From the NCBI GenBank assembly GCA_963727035.1, contig CAVSEY010000005.1, forward strand, positions 186,001 through 250,000: a DNA stretch of 64,000 nt. The letters run 5' to 3'. The notes under the pieces were generated by a model, which worked only from the letters and a program-made list of their open reading frames with translations, was not told the DNA's origin and did not search any database. Origin of the DNA: Rhodoblastus sp963727035 (lineage in GTDB: Bacteria > Pseudomonadota > Alphaproteobacteria > Rhizobiales > Beijerinckiaceae). Positions 1 through 9,559 of the stretch are shown piece after piece (position 1 is the first letter of the stretch; each line of letters begins with the position of its first letter). The position numbers and the translations under genes are program-made.

Positions 1-191
1 CAGAAAATAGATAATTCATTTCTCACAGAATGCTGTATTATAGATGCCGCCTGCTCATCAAGCATTGCGCTGCTTTGTCGATCTTCTTTATTTTTTGAGC
101 TTAGGGCCTCAAGCGCACTAACCTTTCTATAATGGAGCAATCGTGCAAACTCGATCAAATCACCGAACATCATAGATGTAAGCCAACGAGT
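1..191. other. No gene seen; AT-rich segment downstream of mfd
   Basis: No reading frame with coding character was recognised here. The segment is visibly richer in A and T than the following genes. It lies beyond the stop codon of the minus-strand mfd gene, so it may hold that gene's 3' untranslated region. No convincing stem followed by a T tract was found. Confidence 0.5.
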
Positions 192-3100
192 TTAATGCGC
201 CAAATTCCGGAAAGACCGACTCATCTCGGACTCCACGCGAGAAACATACAGCGGCGCCGCCCAAAACAAAACTATCCCTTCTTCTCCGCAATCTGCACCA
301 GATCGCGCAAGATTTTCCGCGCCCCGTCCAACCTGATCCTTGGCGCGGGAAAAATCGCCGAGGAAGACGATTTTCATGTCCGGGCGGACCTTGGCCTCGG
401 AGCCCTGTTTGGCGATATAGCGCACCAGCCCCGCCGGATTGGCGAAGGAATTGTTGCGGAAGCCGACGATGATTCCCTTCGGCCCCGCCTCGACCTTTTC
501 GACATGGGCGTGGCGGCACAGAGCCTTGACGCCGACGAGGCGCATCAATTGCTTCACCTCGTCGGGCATCGGGCCGAAACGGTCGATCATTTCGGCGGCG
601 AAACTCTCGATCTCGGCTTCTTCGTCGAGGGTCGCCAGACGGCGGTAGAGTTGCAGGCGCAGGTCGAGATCCTCGACGTAATGTTCGGGGATGGTGACCG
701 GCGTGCCCAGCGTGATCAGCGGCGACCACGTCTCTTCCACCGTCTCGCCGCCGCCGCTTTTAAGCGCGGCGACCGTCTCGTTCAGCATCTGCTGGTAAAG
801 CTCGTAGCCGACTTCCTTGATATGGCCGGATTGTTCGTCGCCCAAAAGATTGCCGGCGCCGCGCAGGTCGAGGTCGTGGCTGGCGAGCTGGAAACCCGCG
901 CCGAGCGTGTCGAGCGTTTGCAGCACTTCCAGCCGTTTCTGGGCCTGCGGCGTGATGGTCTTGTTGACCGGCGTGGTGAAAAAGGCATAGGCGCGGGTTT
1001 TCGAGCGCCCCACCCGCCCGCGCAACTGGTAGAGCTGCGCCAAACCGAACATGTCGGCGCGATAGACAATCAGCGTATTGGCGGTCGGAATGTCGAGGCC
1101 GGATTCGACAATATTGGTCGAGACCAGCACGTCATATTTGCCGTCGTAAAAGGCCCCGACGCGCTCCTCCAGTTCGCTCGCCGCCATCTGGCCATGGGCG
1201 ATGGTGAATTTGGTCTCGGGCGCGTTCTGGCGCAGCCAGGCCGCCGCCTCGTCGAGGTCTTCGAGACGCGGGCAGACGAAAAAGCTCTGGCCGCCCCTGA
1301 ACCGCTCGCGCAGCAGCGCCTCGCGCAGGATGAGATCGTCGAAGGGCGTGACGAAAGTGCGCACGGCGAGGCGATCGACCGGCGGGGTGGCGATGATCGA
1401 GAGTTCGCGCACGCCGGTGAGCGCCAGTTGCAGGGTGCGCGGGATCGGCGTCGCGGACAGGGTCAGCACATGGACCTCGGCGCGAAGCTCTTTGAGTTTT
1501 TCCTTATGCCCGACGCCGAAATGCTGCTCCTCGTCGACGATGACGAGGCCGAGATTCTTGAAGCTGACGTTCTTGCCCAGCACCGCATGGGTGCCGATGA
1601 CAATGTCCACCGAGCCGTCCGCCAACCCGGCGCGGGCGGCGCGCATGTCGGGAGCGCTGGTCATGCGCGACATTTGCGCCAGACGCACCGGCAGGCCGAC
1701 GAATCGCGCCGAGAAATTCTTGAAATGCTGGCGCGCGAGCAAGGTTGTCGGCACGACCACCGCGACCTGGACGCCATTGATCGCGGCGTCGAAAGCCGCG
1801 CGCAAGGCCACTTCGGTCTTGCCGAAACCGACGTCGCCGCAGATCAGCCGGTCCATCGGCCGGCCCGAGGCCATGTCCGAAAGCGTCGCCTCGATGGCGC
1901 CGATCTGGTCCTCGGTCTCGTCATAGGGGAATTTGGCGCAGAATTCCTCGTAAAGCCCCTCGGGCGGCGTCAGCTTCGGCGCCGCATGCAACATGCGGGC
2001 GGCGGCGATTTTGATCAGCCCCTGCGCCATCTGGCGGATGCGCAGCTTCAGCCGGGCCTTGCGCTCGCGCCAGGCGGTATGGCCAAGCCGGTCGAGCGGC
2101 GCGTCGGCGTCTTCCGAGCCATAGCGCGACAGAAGCTCGATATTCTCGACCGGCAGGAAAAGCTTGTCGCCGCCGGAATAATGCAGCTCCAGGCAATCGT
2201 GCGGCGCGCCCGCCGCCTCGATCTGTTTGAGGCCGATGAAACGGCCGATGCCATGATCGACATGGACGACGAGATCGCCCGCCGAGAGCGCCGAAACCTC
2301 GGCCAGAAAGTTTTCAGGCCTGCGCCGGCGCCGGCGCTGGGGCGCGAGACGGTCGCCGAGAATGTCCTGCTCGCCGATGACGGCGAGATCGCCGGCGACG
2401 AAGCCGGCCTCCAGCCCGATCACGGCCAAAGCGACGCGGGCGTCGCGCAGGGCCATGGCCTGGCTCAGCGAGGAGACATATTCGTGCTTTTTCAGCCCGT
2501 GTTCGGCCAGCACCGAGGCGAGGCGCTCGCGCGAGCCGTCGGTCCAGCCGGCGACGACGATCCTCTTGCCCTCGCCCTGCAAGGCGCGGATATGGTCCAC
2601 CGCCGCCTGAAAGACATTGGCGTTTTCGTCATTGCGCTCGGGCGCGAAATTGCGGCCCGCGACGCCGCCGCAATCGATCACCTTGTCGCCGCCCTCGGGC
2701 GCGGCGAACGGCGTAAATCGCGCCGTCGCGGCCTTCGCCAGCGCCTGCGCGAATTCGTCGGGCGACATATAGAGTTCGTCCGGCGGCAGCGGCTTGTAAT
2801 TGCTGTTGGCCGGGTCGCTCGCATAAAGGCTGCGGCGGGACTCGTAATAATCCTGGATTTGCGCGAAACGCTCATGCGCGGCGGCCTGGCCTTGCGCGTC
2901 GAGCAGCAGCGGCGCCTCGTCGATATAATCGAACAGCGTGTCGAGGCTCGGATAGAGCAGCGGCAGCCAATGTTCGAGGCCCGGCGGCCGGCGGCCTTCG
3001 CTCACCGCATCATAGAGTCTGTCGCCGCGCGTCTGGGCGCCGAAATGCGCGATATAGCCCTGGCGGAAGCGCTTGATCGTCTCGGTGAGGATCGGCGCCT

Positions 3101-3785
3101 CATTGACCGGCACGAGATCGAGCGCGCGCAATTGCGCGGTGGTGCGCTGGCTTTCCGGGTCGAAGGCGCGGATCGTCTCCAGCACGTCGCCGAAAAAGTC
3201 GAGCCGCACCGGGCCGGGCAGGCTCGGCGGATAAAGATCGACGATGCCGCCGCGCAAGGCATATTCGCCGCTTTCCCTGACCGTCGATGCGCGCGCAAAA
3301 CCGTTGGCGTCGAGCCAGGCGGCAAGCTCATGCGGATCGACCGCGGCGCCGGGCGTGGCTGAAAAGTTTTTTGCCGCCATATCCTTGCGCGGCGGCAGGC
3401 GCTGCGACAGCGCGGCGACGGTGGTGAGCAGGATGCGCGGCTTTTCCAGCGAGGAGCGCGTGCGGGCGAGACGCGCCAGAGCGGTCATGCGCTGGGCGCC
3501 GATCGCCGCATTGGGCGAGACGCGATCGTAAGGCTGGCAGTCCCAGGCCGGGAATTCGAGAATTTCAGCCTCGGGCGCGGCGAAGGCCAGAGCCTCGCGG
3601 AAGGCGCGCAGGCGCTGGCTGTCGCGCGCGACATGAAGCAGCGCGCAGGAGCGCCCCTCGCCCGATTTCGCCACGGCGCGGGCGAGATCGGCGGCGACAA
3701 AGGCGTCAAAGCCCTCCGGCGCGCGCGCCAGGGTCAGCGAGCGGCCTTTTTCGAGTTCGGAAGCGGCGCGGAGAAGATCGTGCAT
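192..3785 (-). CDS. mfd: Transcription-repair coupling factor Mfd
   Basis: Mfd is a cytoplasmic ATP-dependent translocase. It pushes stalled RNA polymerase off lesions and recruits UvrA for transcription-coupled nucleotide excision repair. The 1197-residue product is typical of the family. The N-terminal third is the UvrB-like damage-recognition module. A CarD-like RNA polymerase interaction domain starts near residue 508 (VHVDHGIGRF). The superfamily 2 motor follows, with Walker A GDVGFGKTE near 648, DEEQ near 748, LSATPIPRT shortly after and GRVGRSK near 925. The C-terminal TRCF domain ends the protein. The ATG start matches the usual N-terminus of alphaproteobacterial Mfd. sdhE lies 75 bases upstream on the same strand, an arrangement known from related genomes. 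A long open frame on the opposite strand is a codon-bias shadow. Confidence 0.97.
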   Translation of the reverse strand: MHDLLRAASELEKGRSLTLARAPEGFDAFVAADLARAVAKSGEGRSCALLHVARDSQRLRAFREALAFAAPEAEILEFPAWDCQPYDRVSPNAAIGAQRMTALARLARTRSSLEKPRILLTTVAALSQRLPPRKDMAAKNFSATPGAAVDPHELAAWLDANGFARASTVRESGEYALRGGIVDLYPPSLPGPVRLDFFGDVLETIRAFDPESQRTTAQLRALDLVPVNEAPILTETIKRFRQGYIAHFGAQTRGDRLYDAVSEGRRPPGLEHWLPLLYPSLDTLFDYIDEAPLLLDAQGQAAAHERFAQIQDYYESRRSLYASDPANSNYKPLPPDELYMSPDEFAQALAKAATARFTPFAAPEGGDKVIDCGGVAGRNFAPERNDENANVFQAAVDHIRALQGEGKRIVVAGWTDGSRERLASVLAEHGLKKHEYVSSLSQAMALRDARVALAVIGLEAGFVAGDLAVIGEQDILGDRLAPQRRRRRRPENFLAEVSALSAGDLVVHVDHGIGRFIGLKQIEAAGAPHDCLELHYSGGDKLFLPVENIELLSRYGSEDADAPLDRLGHTAWRERKARLKLRIRQMAQGLIKIAAARMLHAAPKLTPPEGLYEEFCAKFPYDETEDQIGAIEATLSDMASGRPMDRLICGDVGFGKTEVALRAAFDAAINGVQVAVVVPTTLLARQHFKNFSARFVGLPVRLAQMSRMTSAPDMRAARAGLADGSVDIVIGTHAVLGKNVSFKNLGLVIVDEEQHFGVGHKEKLKELRAEVHVLTLSATPIPRTLQLALTGVRELSIIATPPVDRLAVRTFVTPFDDLILREALLRERFRGGQSFFVCPRLEDLDEAAAWLRQNAPETKFTIAHGQMAASELEERVGAFYDGKYDVLVSTNIVESGLDIPTANTLIVYRADMFGLAQLYQLRGRVGRSKTRAYAFFTTPVNKTITPQAQKRLEVLQTLDTLGAGFQLASHDLDLRGAGNLLGDEQSGHIKEVGYELYQQMLNETVAALKSGGGETVEETWSPLITLGTPVTIPEHYVEDLDLRLQLYRRLATLDEEAEIESFAAEMIDRFGPMPDEVKQLMRLVGVKALCRHAHVEKVEAGPKGIIVGFRNNSFANPAGLVRYIAKQGSEAKVRPDMKIVFLGDFSRAKDQVGRGAENLARSGADCGEEGIVLFWAAPLYVSRVESEMSRSFRNLAH

Positions 3786-3860
3786 GTTTCGAAACGTGGA
3801 TGGCCGGTTGCGCCCGCTCTCTCCGGTTGAGCGGCGAGAGCGCGTGACGCCCCCGCCCCG

Positions 3861-4157
3861 TCACCCGTGGATCGGGCCGTTGTGGGTGTGGAAGGCTTTG
3901 ATCTGGTAAAAGATCGGACGGTCATAGGCCGGATCGACCGGCTTCGAGCCGGCGAACCAGGAAAAGATGTCGGCGTCCTGCGCCTCCATGAAATGTTCGA
4001 GCTGGTCGAGTTCGTCCTCGCTCAATTCAGCGAGGCGCGCGTCGGCGAACTGGCCGAGCAGGAGATCGACCTCCCTCATGCCCCTGCGCCACGAGCGCAA
4101 AAGAATCCTGCGCCGGCGCGGGTCCAGGCCCTCGCTCGATATGCTTGTCCCGGACAT
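3861..4157 (-). CDS. sdhE: FAD assembly factor SdhE (succinate dehydrogenase maturation)
   Basis: SdhE (DUF339/CptB) is a small soluble protein that promotes covalent attachment of FAD to SdhA, and is needed for active succinate dehydrogenase. The 98-residue product has the family hallmark RRGMREVD near residue 24, where the conserved RGxxE surface contacts the flavoprotein. An acidic helical stretch follows (LAELSEDELDQLEHFME), then the usual Trp-containing C-terminal half (DIFSWFAG). Length and motif order match the family throughout. It is the upstream gene of an sdhE-mfd pair on the minus strand. A perfect hairpin 23 bases upstream probably ends the transcript of the preceding gene. Confidence 0.93.
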   Translation of the reverse strand: MSGTSISSEGLDPRRRRILLRSWRRGMREVDLLLGQFADARLAELSEDELDQLEHFMEAQDADIFSWFAGSKPVDPAYDRPIFYQIKAFHTHNGPIHG

Positions 4158-4179
4158 GGCCGCTCCGCAAAGGCGAAAG

Positions 4180-4204
4180 GCCCGCGCCGATTTTCGGCGC
4201 GGGC
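4180..4204 (-). terminator. Perfect 11-bp hairpin, probable terminator of the DUF2778 gene
   Basis: The arms GCCCGCGCCGA and TCGGCGCGGGC pair perfectly around a 3-base loop. Read on the minus strand the stem is followed by a moderately T-rich CCTTTCGCCTTT. It sits 61 bases past the stop codon of the DUF2778 gene and before sdhE, as expected for a Rho-independent terminator. The imperfect T tract leaves some doubt. Confidence 0.6.
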
Positions 4205-4265
4205 GTCGGGGCTCTTATAGGTCGGGACGAGGCTTCTGTCAGCGTATCATTTCAGCCTGCGCGCC

Positions 4266-5542
4266 TCAGCGGCTGGCCACCACTTTCAGCGCGCGGATCT
4301 CGCCGCGCTGATAGGCCGCGAGGAAGGCGCGGTAATTGCGGAACGACACGCATCCGTTGGACTCGCCGCGCTGGCCAAGCATGAAGGTGTGGGCAAGCAA
4401 TCCGCCGCGGCCATAGGTCGCTCCGCTGACGGGGGTCAGGCGAAGCGCCTGAACGCCATGGAACAGGCTCTCGCGCAGGGTCAGGCGGTAGGTCGCGGGC
4501 GGCGTCGAGCCGCGCATGCGCACATGGACATGGCCCGGATCGTCGAAATAGGGACCGAGGCCGGAATGGGCTTCGAGCCGTTCGCCGCCCGGCAGATAGA
4601 CGGTATGGGCCGAAATGTCATAAACCGCCGTGCCGCCTTGCGCCTCGACCGGCGAGGGCGAGGACTGGAAGGCGTGGCCAAGGCCGAACAGGCTTCCGCC
4701 GCCGTCCGACGGCGCATAGGCGAGTTGCGGACCCTTCGGCTGCTGATCGTTGTTGTTGAAGACCTTGTCGAAGAAGCTGCGCGGATCGTTGCGGGCCAGG
4801 GTCGCGGCCTGGGCGCGATCGCGCGCGGTGGCGGTGGCGGCGGCGCGGGTCGGCGCGGCGGAGTCCTTCCGCGGCGCGGGCGCTTCATGCGACGCTTGTT
4901 GTTCGATTTCGCGGGTCAGCGCGGCGAGTTGGGCAGGACGCGCCGGCGGCAGCGGCGCGGCGGCATCGGCCTCGGCTCGGCCTCGGCGGCCTGTTGCGCC
5001 AGTTGGGGCTGGTCGGCTTCAGCCGTTTCGACCGGCGGCAGCGCGGGCTTCAACGGCGCATGATCGACATCCTCGGCCAAATCGGAGCGCGCGGCCGGCG
5101 CGCTGGTCTCGTCCTCGGCGAATCCCGAGCCGGAGTCGGGCGTCTCGATCTCGGCGAACAAAGGCTTGGGCTGAAGCGGCGAGAAGGACGGGCCGATCGG
5201 ATCGGTCCGGGCGGACTGCATCGCCGCCGGCATGCCCTGGGTCTCGCCATTGGGATCGAACAGGCCGCCAAAGGGATTGCGCGCCTTTTCGAGGTCGGGT
5301 CTCGCCTGGCCCGAGGCCAGATCGACATGGGGAAGCGCGACCGCCGGCTTGGCCGCGCCGCGCGCGACCTCCGGCTGCGGCGCGCTGGTCTGGCTCACGA
5401 GGCCGCCCGCCAGACGCAAGGCCACGGCGGCGCTGAAGGAGAAGGCCGCCAAAGAGGGGATGGCCCGGATGAAGACCTTGCGAGGAAGGCTGGGGCGATC
5501 GTCCATGCCCAGATCGCCGTTCTCATAGATCCAATCGCTCAT
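4266..5542 (-). pseudogene. DUF2778 secreted L,D-transpeptidase-like protein, interrupted by an apparent -1 frameshift
   Basis: Two minus-strand frames together make one DUF2778 protein. The first, from ATG at 5542, gives an N-terminus (MSDWIYENGD), a membrane or signal segment near residues 28-48 and a low-complexity Pro/Ala/Glu linker. It runs out of frame near 4955-4965, inside a CCG/GCC-rich run. The other frame then continues without a stop to 4266. It carries the conserved FFDKVFNN, TVYLPGGERLEAHSG, DPGHVHVRMRG and SNGCVSF segments. SNGC occupies the place of the catalytic SHGC in YkuD-type L,D-transpeptidases. Restoring one base gives about 425 residues, normal for the family. Family knowledge suggests an envelope or peptidoglycan role; the enzymatic reaction is not established. 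A sequencing error is more likely than decay because both halves are well preserved. Confidence 0.75.
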
Positions 5543-6099
5543 ACGCCGAACCCCACGAACTGAACAAAATGCGCGCCGAGGCGCGGTTCGGCCGAAGCGT
5601 CAAGAACCCTCCGAATCGAGAGACGGCGAATCGACGGCGCCGAAGCGCTGGAACCGCCCGCTTGAGAGGCAAGGATGCCGAACATCCTAAAATTGAAGCA
5701 AATTATCCCTAATTTCCTCTTAACCGCCCGAAGAGAAATCTGCATGTCTCTGGCCCGTCCTTGTCTGTTTACCGCGTCGCGCCATCGGGAGGGCGACGCA
5801 GCATAACCAGCCGCCAGCATCCGAAAGCGTCCCCGCTTTCCGAAGCGACTTCGTTCCAAAACAATGACTCGACGTCGTCGCGCCTCTCCCGTTGCGCGAA
5901 TACGCCCCGACGCGGCCCGCATGAGAATCAACTCACACGAGGGCGCCACCGCTTGAGCGAGTCGAAAAAAGGCGAAAAAAAAGGCGAAATTGCGGATCAC
6001 GAGAATTTTATTTGACAGTGACCCAAACAGCACAGCTAAGATATTCGCGTCACAACGCCCCCGTTCGCCGCCGCCTCTCCCGCCAAGGCCTTGGGCCGC
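5543..6099. other. Intergenic region without a recognisable gene
   Basis: This gap of about 560 bases lies between the DUF2778 start and the end of the ABC permease gene, both on the minus strand. It should hold the DUF2778 promoter on its left side. On the right side, minus-strand T tracts near 5965-5992 could serve as transcript end signals for the ABC operon. A 164-codon minus-strand frame covers it but has no recognisable domain and an odd composition, so it is not called. Confidence 0.5.
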
Positions 6100-6858
6100 C
6101 TAGATTTTTGGCGCATCGCGCCATCGCCGCAACAAAATTGCGTCGAGCGCCGAAAGCACGCCATAAAGCGCCACGCCACACAGGCACAGCAGCGCCACGG
6201 CGGCGTACATCATCGGAATTTTGAGCCGATAGCCCGCCTCCACGATGCGAAAGGCGAGGCCTTCGCCCTGCCCCGAAGCGCCGGCCGCCAGTTCCGCGGC
6301 CACGGCGCCGATCAGCGCCAGAACCCCGCCGATGCGCAGTCCGGTGAAAATTTGCGGCAAGGCTGAAGGCAGCCGAAGCCAGAACAGGATTTTCGTCCGC
6401 GACGCGCCCTTGAGGCGGAAAAGCTCGATCAACCCCCGGTCGGTCGCCCCGAGCCCGGCGGAGGCGTTGGACAGGATCGGGAAAAAGGCGACCAGGAAGG
6501 CGCAGGCGAGCACCGCCGCCGGCGGGGACAAATAAATCAGCAGCAGCGGCGCGATCGCGATCAGCGGCGTCACCTGCAACGCGATGGCGAGCGGCAAAAA
6601 GGTCTTTTCCAGCCAGGGCGACCAGGCGAACAGCAACGCCAGCGCCACACCGCCTGCCGCCGCCAGACTCAGGGCCTCGACCGCCTCGGTCAAAGTGGTC
6701 GCCGTCGCCGCCAGCAATTGCGGGCCATGGGCGAAAAGCGTCGCGGCAATCGCGCTCGGCGCCGGCAATTGCGCCGGGGGAATCGCGAAAATCCGGACAG
6801 ACGCCTCCCACAGGAGCATCAGGCCCGCGAGCGCGACGAGGGGGAGAAGGCGCGTCAT
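6100..6858 (-). CDS. ABC transporter permease, NitT/TauT family
   Basis: This inner-membrane permease belongs to the BPD_transp_1 family of nitrate, taurine, sulfonate and pyrimidine importers. The 252-residue protein has about six hydrophobic helices. The cytoplasmic coupling loop is visible near residue 155 (LKGASRTKILFWLRLP), where the family EAA-type motif contacts the ATPase. The ATG at 6858 was chosen because it overlaps the ATPase stop codon by four bases (ATGA). The longer frame starting at 6906 would add 16 residues buried in the ATPase gene. The three genes (binding protein, ATPase, permease) are translationally coupled. The substrate cannot be read from sequence. Confidence 0.93.
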   Translation of the reverse strand: MTRLLPLVALAGLMLLWEASVRIFAIPPAQLPAPSAIAATLFAHGPQLLAATATTLTEAVEALSLAAAGGVALALLFAWSPWLEKTFLPLAIALQVTPLIAIAPLLLIYLSPPAAVLACAFLVAFFPILSNASAGLGATDRGLIELFRLKGASRTKILFWLRLPSALPQIFTGLRIGGVLALIGAVAAELAAGASGQGEGLAFRIVEAGYRLKIPMMYAAVALLCLCGVALYGVLSALDAILLRRWRDAPKI

Positions 6859-7613
6859 GGCGCCCGCCCCATGGCCTGTTGCAGCCCTTCCGCGATGCGC
6901 CCGCAATCCTCGCTGAAAAGGCCGCTGCGGCGCAAGGCGGGCCCGCGCTCCGGCCCGCGTTCGAGCTTCAACTCCGAATCGATCCGGCCCGGCCGCGCCC
7001 GCATGATCGCCACGCGGTCGGCGAGATAGGCGCTTTCGTAAACCGAATGGGTGACGAAAACCACGGTGGCGCCGCCGCGCCGGCGCAGGTCGAGCAGCGC
7101 GTCGTTGAGCTGCCAGCGGGTGATCTCGTCGAGCGCGGCGAAAGGCTCGTCGAGCAAGAGCAATTCCGGGTCGTCCACCAGGGCGCGCGCGATCGAGGCC
7201 CGCATTTTCATGCCGCCGGACAATTCGCGCGGCAGGGCCCGCATCCAGTCGGCGAGGCCGACCCGCCGAAGAATGTCCTCGACCTTCGGCGCGGCCTCGC
7301 GCCGGCTCATGCCGGCAAGCCGCAGCGGCAAATAGACATTGGCGAAGAGATCGGCCCAGGGCATCAGATTGGGCTCCTGGAACACGAAGCCGATTTTCGG
7401 CGCCGCTCCGTCGCGCCAGTGGACGCAGCCATGATCCGGCTTTTCAAGTCCGGCGATCAGCCGCAGCAAAGTGGATTTGCCGCAGCCCGAGGGGCCAAGC
7501 ACGCAAAGAATTTCGCCGGTGCGAAGATCGAGCCGCAGATTGTCCAGCGTCGGGACGGCATGCCCCGGAAAAGCCAGCCGCAGATCGCGCAATGTCGCCA
7601 GCGGCGCGCTCAC
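6855..7613 (-). CDS. ABC transporter ATP-binding protein, NitT/TauT family
   Basis: This is the cytoplasmic ATPase of the importer. All ABC motifs are visible in the 252 residues: Walker A GPSGCGKST near residue 40, Q-loop VFQEPNLMPW, signature LSGGMKMR, Walker B LLLLDEPFAALD and the switch histidine in VFVTHSVYE. A GTG start overlaps the stop codon of the substrate-binding gene by four bases, and its own stop overlaps the permease start in the same way. This packing implies equal, coupled translation. The family imports nitrate, sulfonates, taurine, aliphatic sulfonates or thiamine pyrimidine precursors; nothing here distinguishes among them. Confidence 0.95.
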   Translation of the reverse strand: MSAPLATLRDLRLAFPGHAVPTLDNLRLDLRTGEILCVLGPSGCGKSTLLRLIAGLEKPDHGCVHWRDGAAPKIGFVFQEPNLMPWADLFANVYLPLRLAGMSRREAAPKVEDILRRVGLADWMRALPRELSGGMKMRASIARALVDDPELLLLDEPFAALDEITRWQLNDALLDLRRRGGATVVFVTHSVYESAYLADRVAIMRARPGRIDSELKLERGPERGPALRRSGLFSEDCGRIAEGLQQAMGRAP

Positions 7614-8620
7614 TTGCGACCCGCTCCTTCCAGTCCGAAACCCTTGTTGACGAAGGAATAATCGAAGCCCTCGGTCAGATCGAGCCCCTCGGGCGCGGCG
7701 CCCGCCGCCGCCATGTCGCGATAGAAGCGCGCGATCCGGGCGCGATCCATCGCGCCGATTCCTGATTTCAGCGCGTCGCCCGATTCGACGATCCCGTGCG
7801 CCCGCATCTGCTCGATCGAAAAGGCGATCTGGGCGTCGTCCATGTCGGGATTCTCCCTTTTGATCAGAGCATTGGCGGCGCTGTTGTCGCCATGCAGATA
7901 ATGGACCCAGCCGAGGATCGAGGCCTCGACGAAGCGCCGGACGAGGTCGGGATTTTTCTCCAGCAGGTCGCGGCGGGTCTCGATCGTGGTGGCGTAGGTC
8001 TCGTAGCCATGATCGGCGAGCAGGAAGACATGGGGCTGAAAACCGCCCGAACGTGCGATGGCGAAGGGCTCGGAGGTGAGATAGCCCTGTTCGATCGCGT
8101 TTTTGTCGGCGATGAAGGGCGCGGAATTGAATTCATAGGTCGCCACTTTCACGCGCGAGAAGCCCCAGGTTTTTTCCATCCACGGCCAGACGGTGGTGAG
8201 CGTCGCCAGCCCGACAAAAGCCTTGTCGGCCTTGGGCAGATCCTCGAAACGCTCAAGGCCGGCGCCCGGGTGGGACATGAAGACCAAAGGGTCTTTCTGG
8301 AAAATCGCGGCGACGGTGACGATGGGGATATTTTCGGCCAGAGCCGAAAATTCGCCGATCAGATTGTCGCCCATGTAAAAATCGGCGCGTCCGGCGGCGA
8401 GCAGCAGGCGGTTGTTCTTCTCCGGGCCGCCGGGAATGATGGTCACGTCGAGCCCGTATTTCGCGTAAGTTCCATCCGCGACCGCCTGATAGAAACCGCC
8501 ATGCTCCGCCTCGGCCAGCCAGTTCGAGGCGAAAACCACTTTTTCCAACGCGAAAGCCGGGGCGGCGAACAGCAGGCCGGCGAACAGCGCCGGCAAACAT
8601 TTTACCAGGCTACGGATCAA
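7610..8620 (-). CDS. ABC transporter substrate-binding protein, NMT1/THI5-like (NitT/TauT family)
   Basis: This periplasmic binding protein of 336 residues has a cleavable signal peptide of about 24 residues (hydrophobic core ALFAGLLFAAPAFA). The mature part shows the NMT1/THI5-like fold (VVFASNWLAEAEHGGFYQA at the start, DFYMGDNL near residue 80, FVEASILGWVHYL near 220). It is the first gene of the operon. The frame begins with TTG, preceded at a normal distance by GGAG. The CCCFC motif of yeast THI5 pyrimidine synthases is absent. No TPP riboswitch elements were seen upstream, so a thiamine-precursor role is only one option beside sulfonate, taurine or nitrate uptake. Confidence 0.9.
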   Translation of the reverse strand: MIRSLVKCLPALFAGLLFAAPAFALEKVVFASNWLAEAEHGGFYQAVADGTYAKYGLDVTIIPGGPEKNNRLLLAAGRADFYMGDNLIGEFSALAENIPIVTVAAIFQKDPLVFMSHPGAGLERFEDLPKADKAFVGLATLTTVWPWMEKTWGFSRVKVATYEFNSAPFIADKNAIEQGYLTSEPFAIARSGGFQPHVFLLADHGYETYATTIETRRDLLEKNPDLVRRFVEASILGWVHYLHGDNSAANALIKRENPDMDDAQIAFSIEQMRAHGIVESGDALKSGIGAMDRARIARFYRDMAAAGAAPEGLDLTEGFDYSFVNKGFGLEGAGRK

Positions 8621-8796
8621 GGGGCGTCTCCGCGCAAATCGATCGTGGCAGGAGAGGCGATCGCGCCGCGCAGGTCAAGACCGCGGGGCGATCGGGATTT
8701 GCCTGGTTTCAACCTGGCTTTTGCCTTTCCGCCGATTGACGCTGCTGGCGAAATCCCCTCTTGTGCGCCCTCCTTGCTCCCGGCGCCGAACAGATC

Positions 8797-9546
8797 ATGC
8801 ATCTTCTTCTCGTCATCCTCGCCGGATTCGGCGCGGGCTTCATCAACGCCCTCGCCGGCGGCGGCTCCTTCCTCACCTTTCCGGCGCTGATCGGCGCAGG
8901 GCTGCCGGCGATCGACGCCAACGCCACCTCGACCATCGCCCTGTTCCCGGCGCAGGTGGCGACGACCTACGCCTATCGCGAAGGCCTGGCGAAATCTCTG
9001 CAGGACCCGCGCGTCAATGGCCGCATTCTCGCGATCATTTCGCTGGTCGGCGGCTTTTTCGGCGCCATCCTGCTGCTGTCGACATCGGAACAGCTTTTCG
9101 AGCGCCTGATTCCCTTCCTGCTGCTTGGCGCTACGCTGGTTTTCGCCGCCGGAATGGTGATGCCGAAACAGGCGGAAAAGCAGATCTTAGGCGCGACCGG
9201 CGTGCTGGTCGCGCAATGTTTCGTCGCCATTTACGGCGGCTATTTCGGCGGCGGCATCGGCATTTTGATGCTGGCGGCGCTGACGCTCTATGGGTTGACG
9301 GACATCGTGCTGATGAACAGCCTGAAAATGCTGCTGGCGACGCTGATGAACCTCACCGCGACCGCGGTTTTCCTGTTCTCCAGCCGAATCCACTGGCTGG
9401 AGGGCGTCATCCTCTCCGCCGGTTCGATCGCGGGCGGCTTCGCCGGGGCGCACGCCGGATCGCGCATTGCGCCGCTCTATGTGCGGCTGTTCGTGATCTT
9501 CATCGGCCTCGTGCTCAGCCTGCACTTCTATCTCAAGACCTTTTAA
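8797..9546 (+). CDS. TauE/SafE (TSUP) family sulfite/anion permease
   Basis: This inner-membrane protein of 249 residues has about eight hydrophobic segments and the duplicated family motif: AGFINALAGGGSFLTFPAL near residues 14-32 and YGGYFGGGIGILMLAAL near 146-162. TSUP proteins export sulfite, sulfoacetate or other small anions in organosulfur metabolism. The ATG at 8797 starts directly before the first helix; the longer TTG frame from 8761 would add a non-family leader. It is divergent from the ABC operon, which could handle sulfonates, so an organosulfur link is possible but is inference from position only. Confidence 0.88.
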   Translation: MHLLLVILAGFGAGFINALAGGGSFLTFPALIGAGLPAIDANATSTIALFPAQVATTYAYREGLAKSLQDPRVNGRILAIISLVGGFFGAILLLSTSEQLFERLIPFLLLGATLVFAAGMVMPKQAEKQILGATGVLVAQCFVAIYGGYFGGGIGILMLAALTLYGLTDIVLMNSLKMLLATLMNLTATAVFLFSSRIHWLEGVILSAGSIAGGFAGAHAGSRIAPLYVRLFVIFIGLVLSLHFYLKTF

Positions 9547-9559
9547 CCCGGAGCCTCCA

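Noticed and set aside
132..3362. Plus-strand open frame of 1076 codons
   Set aside because: It is antisense to mfd, whose protein is fully recognisable. High-GC codon bias keeps the opposite frame open.
5539..6033. Minus-strand frame of 164 codons in the gap before the DUF2778 gene
   Set aside because: Its composition is unlike neighbouring genes, it has no recognisable domain, and it overlaps the DUF2778 start.
8621..8796. Possible TPP riboswitch before the NMT1/THI5-like binding protein
   Set aside because: The conserved CTGAGA and GAACCTGATCTGG-type segments are not present on the minus strand.
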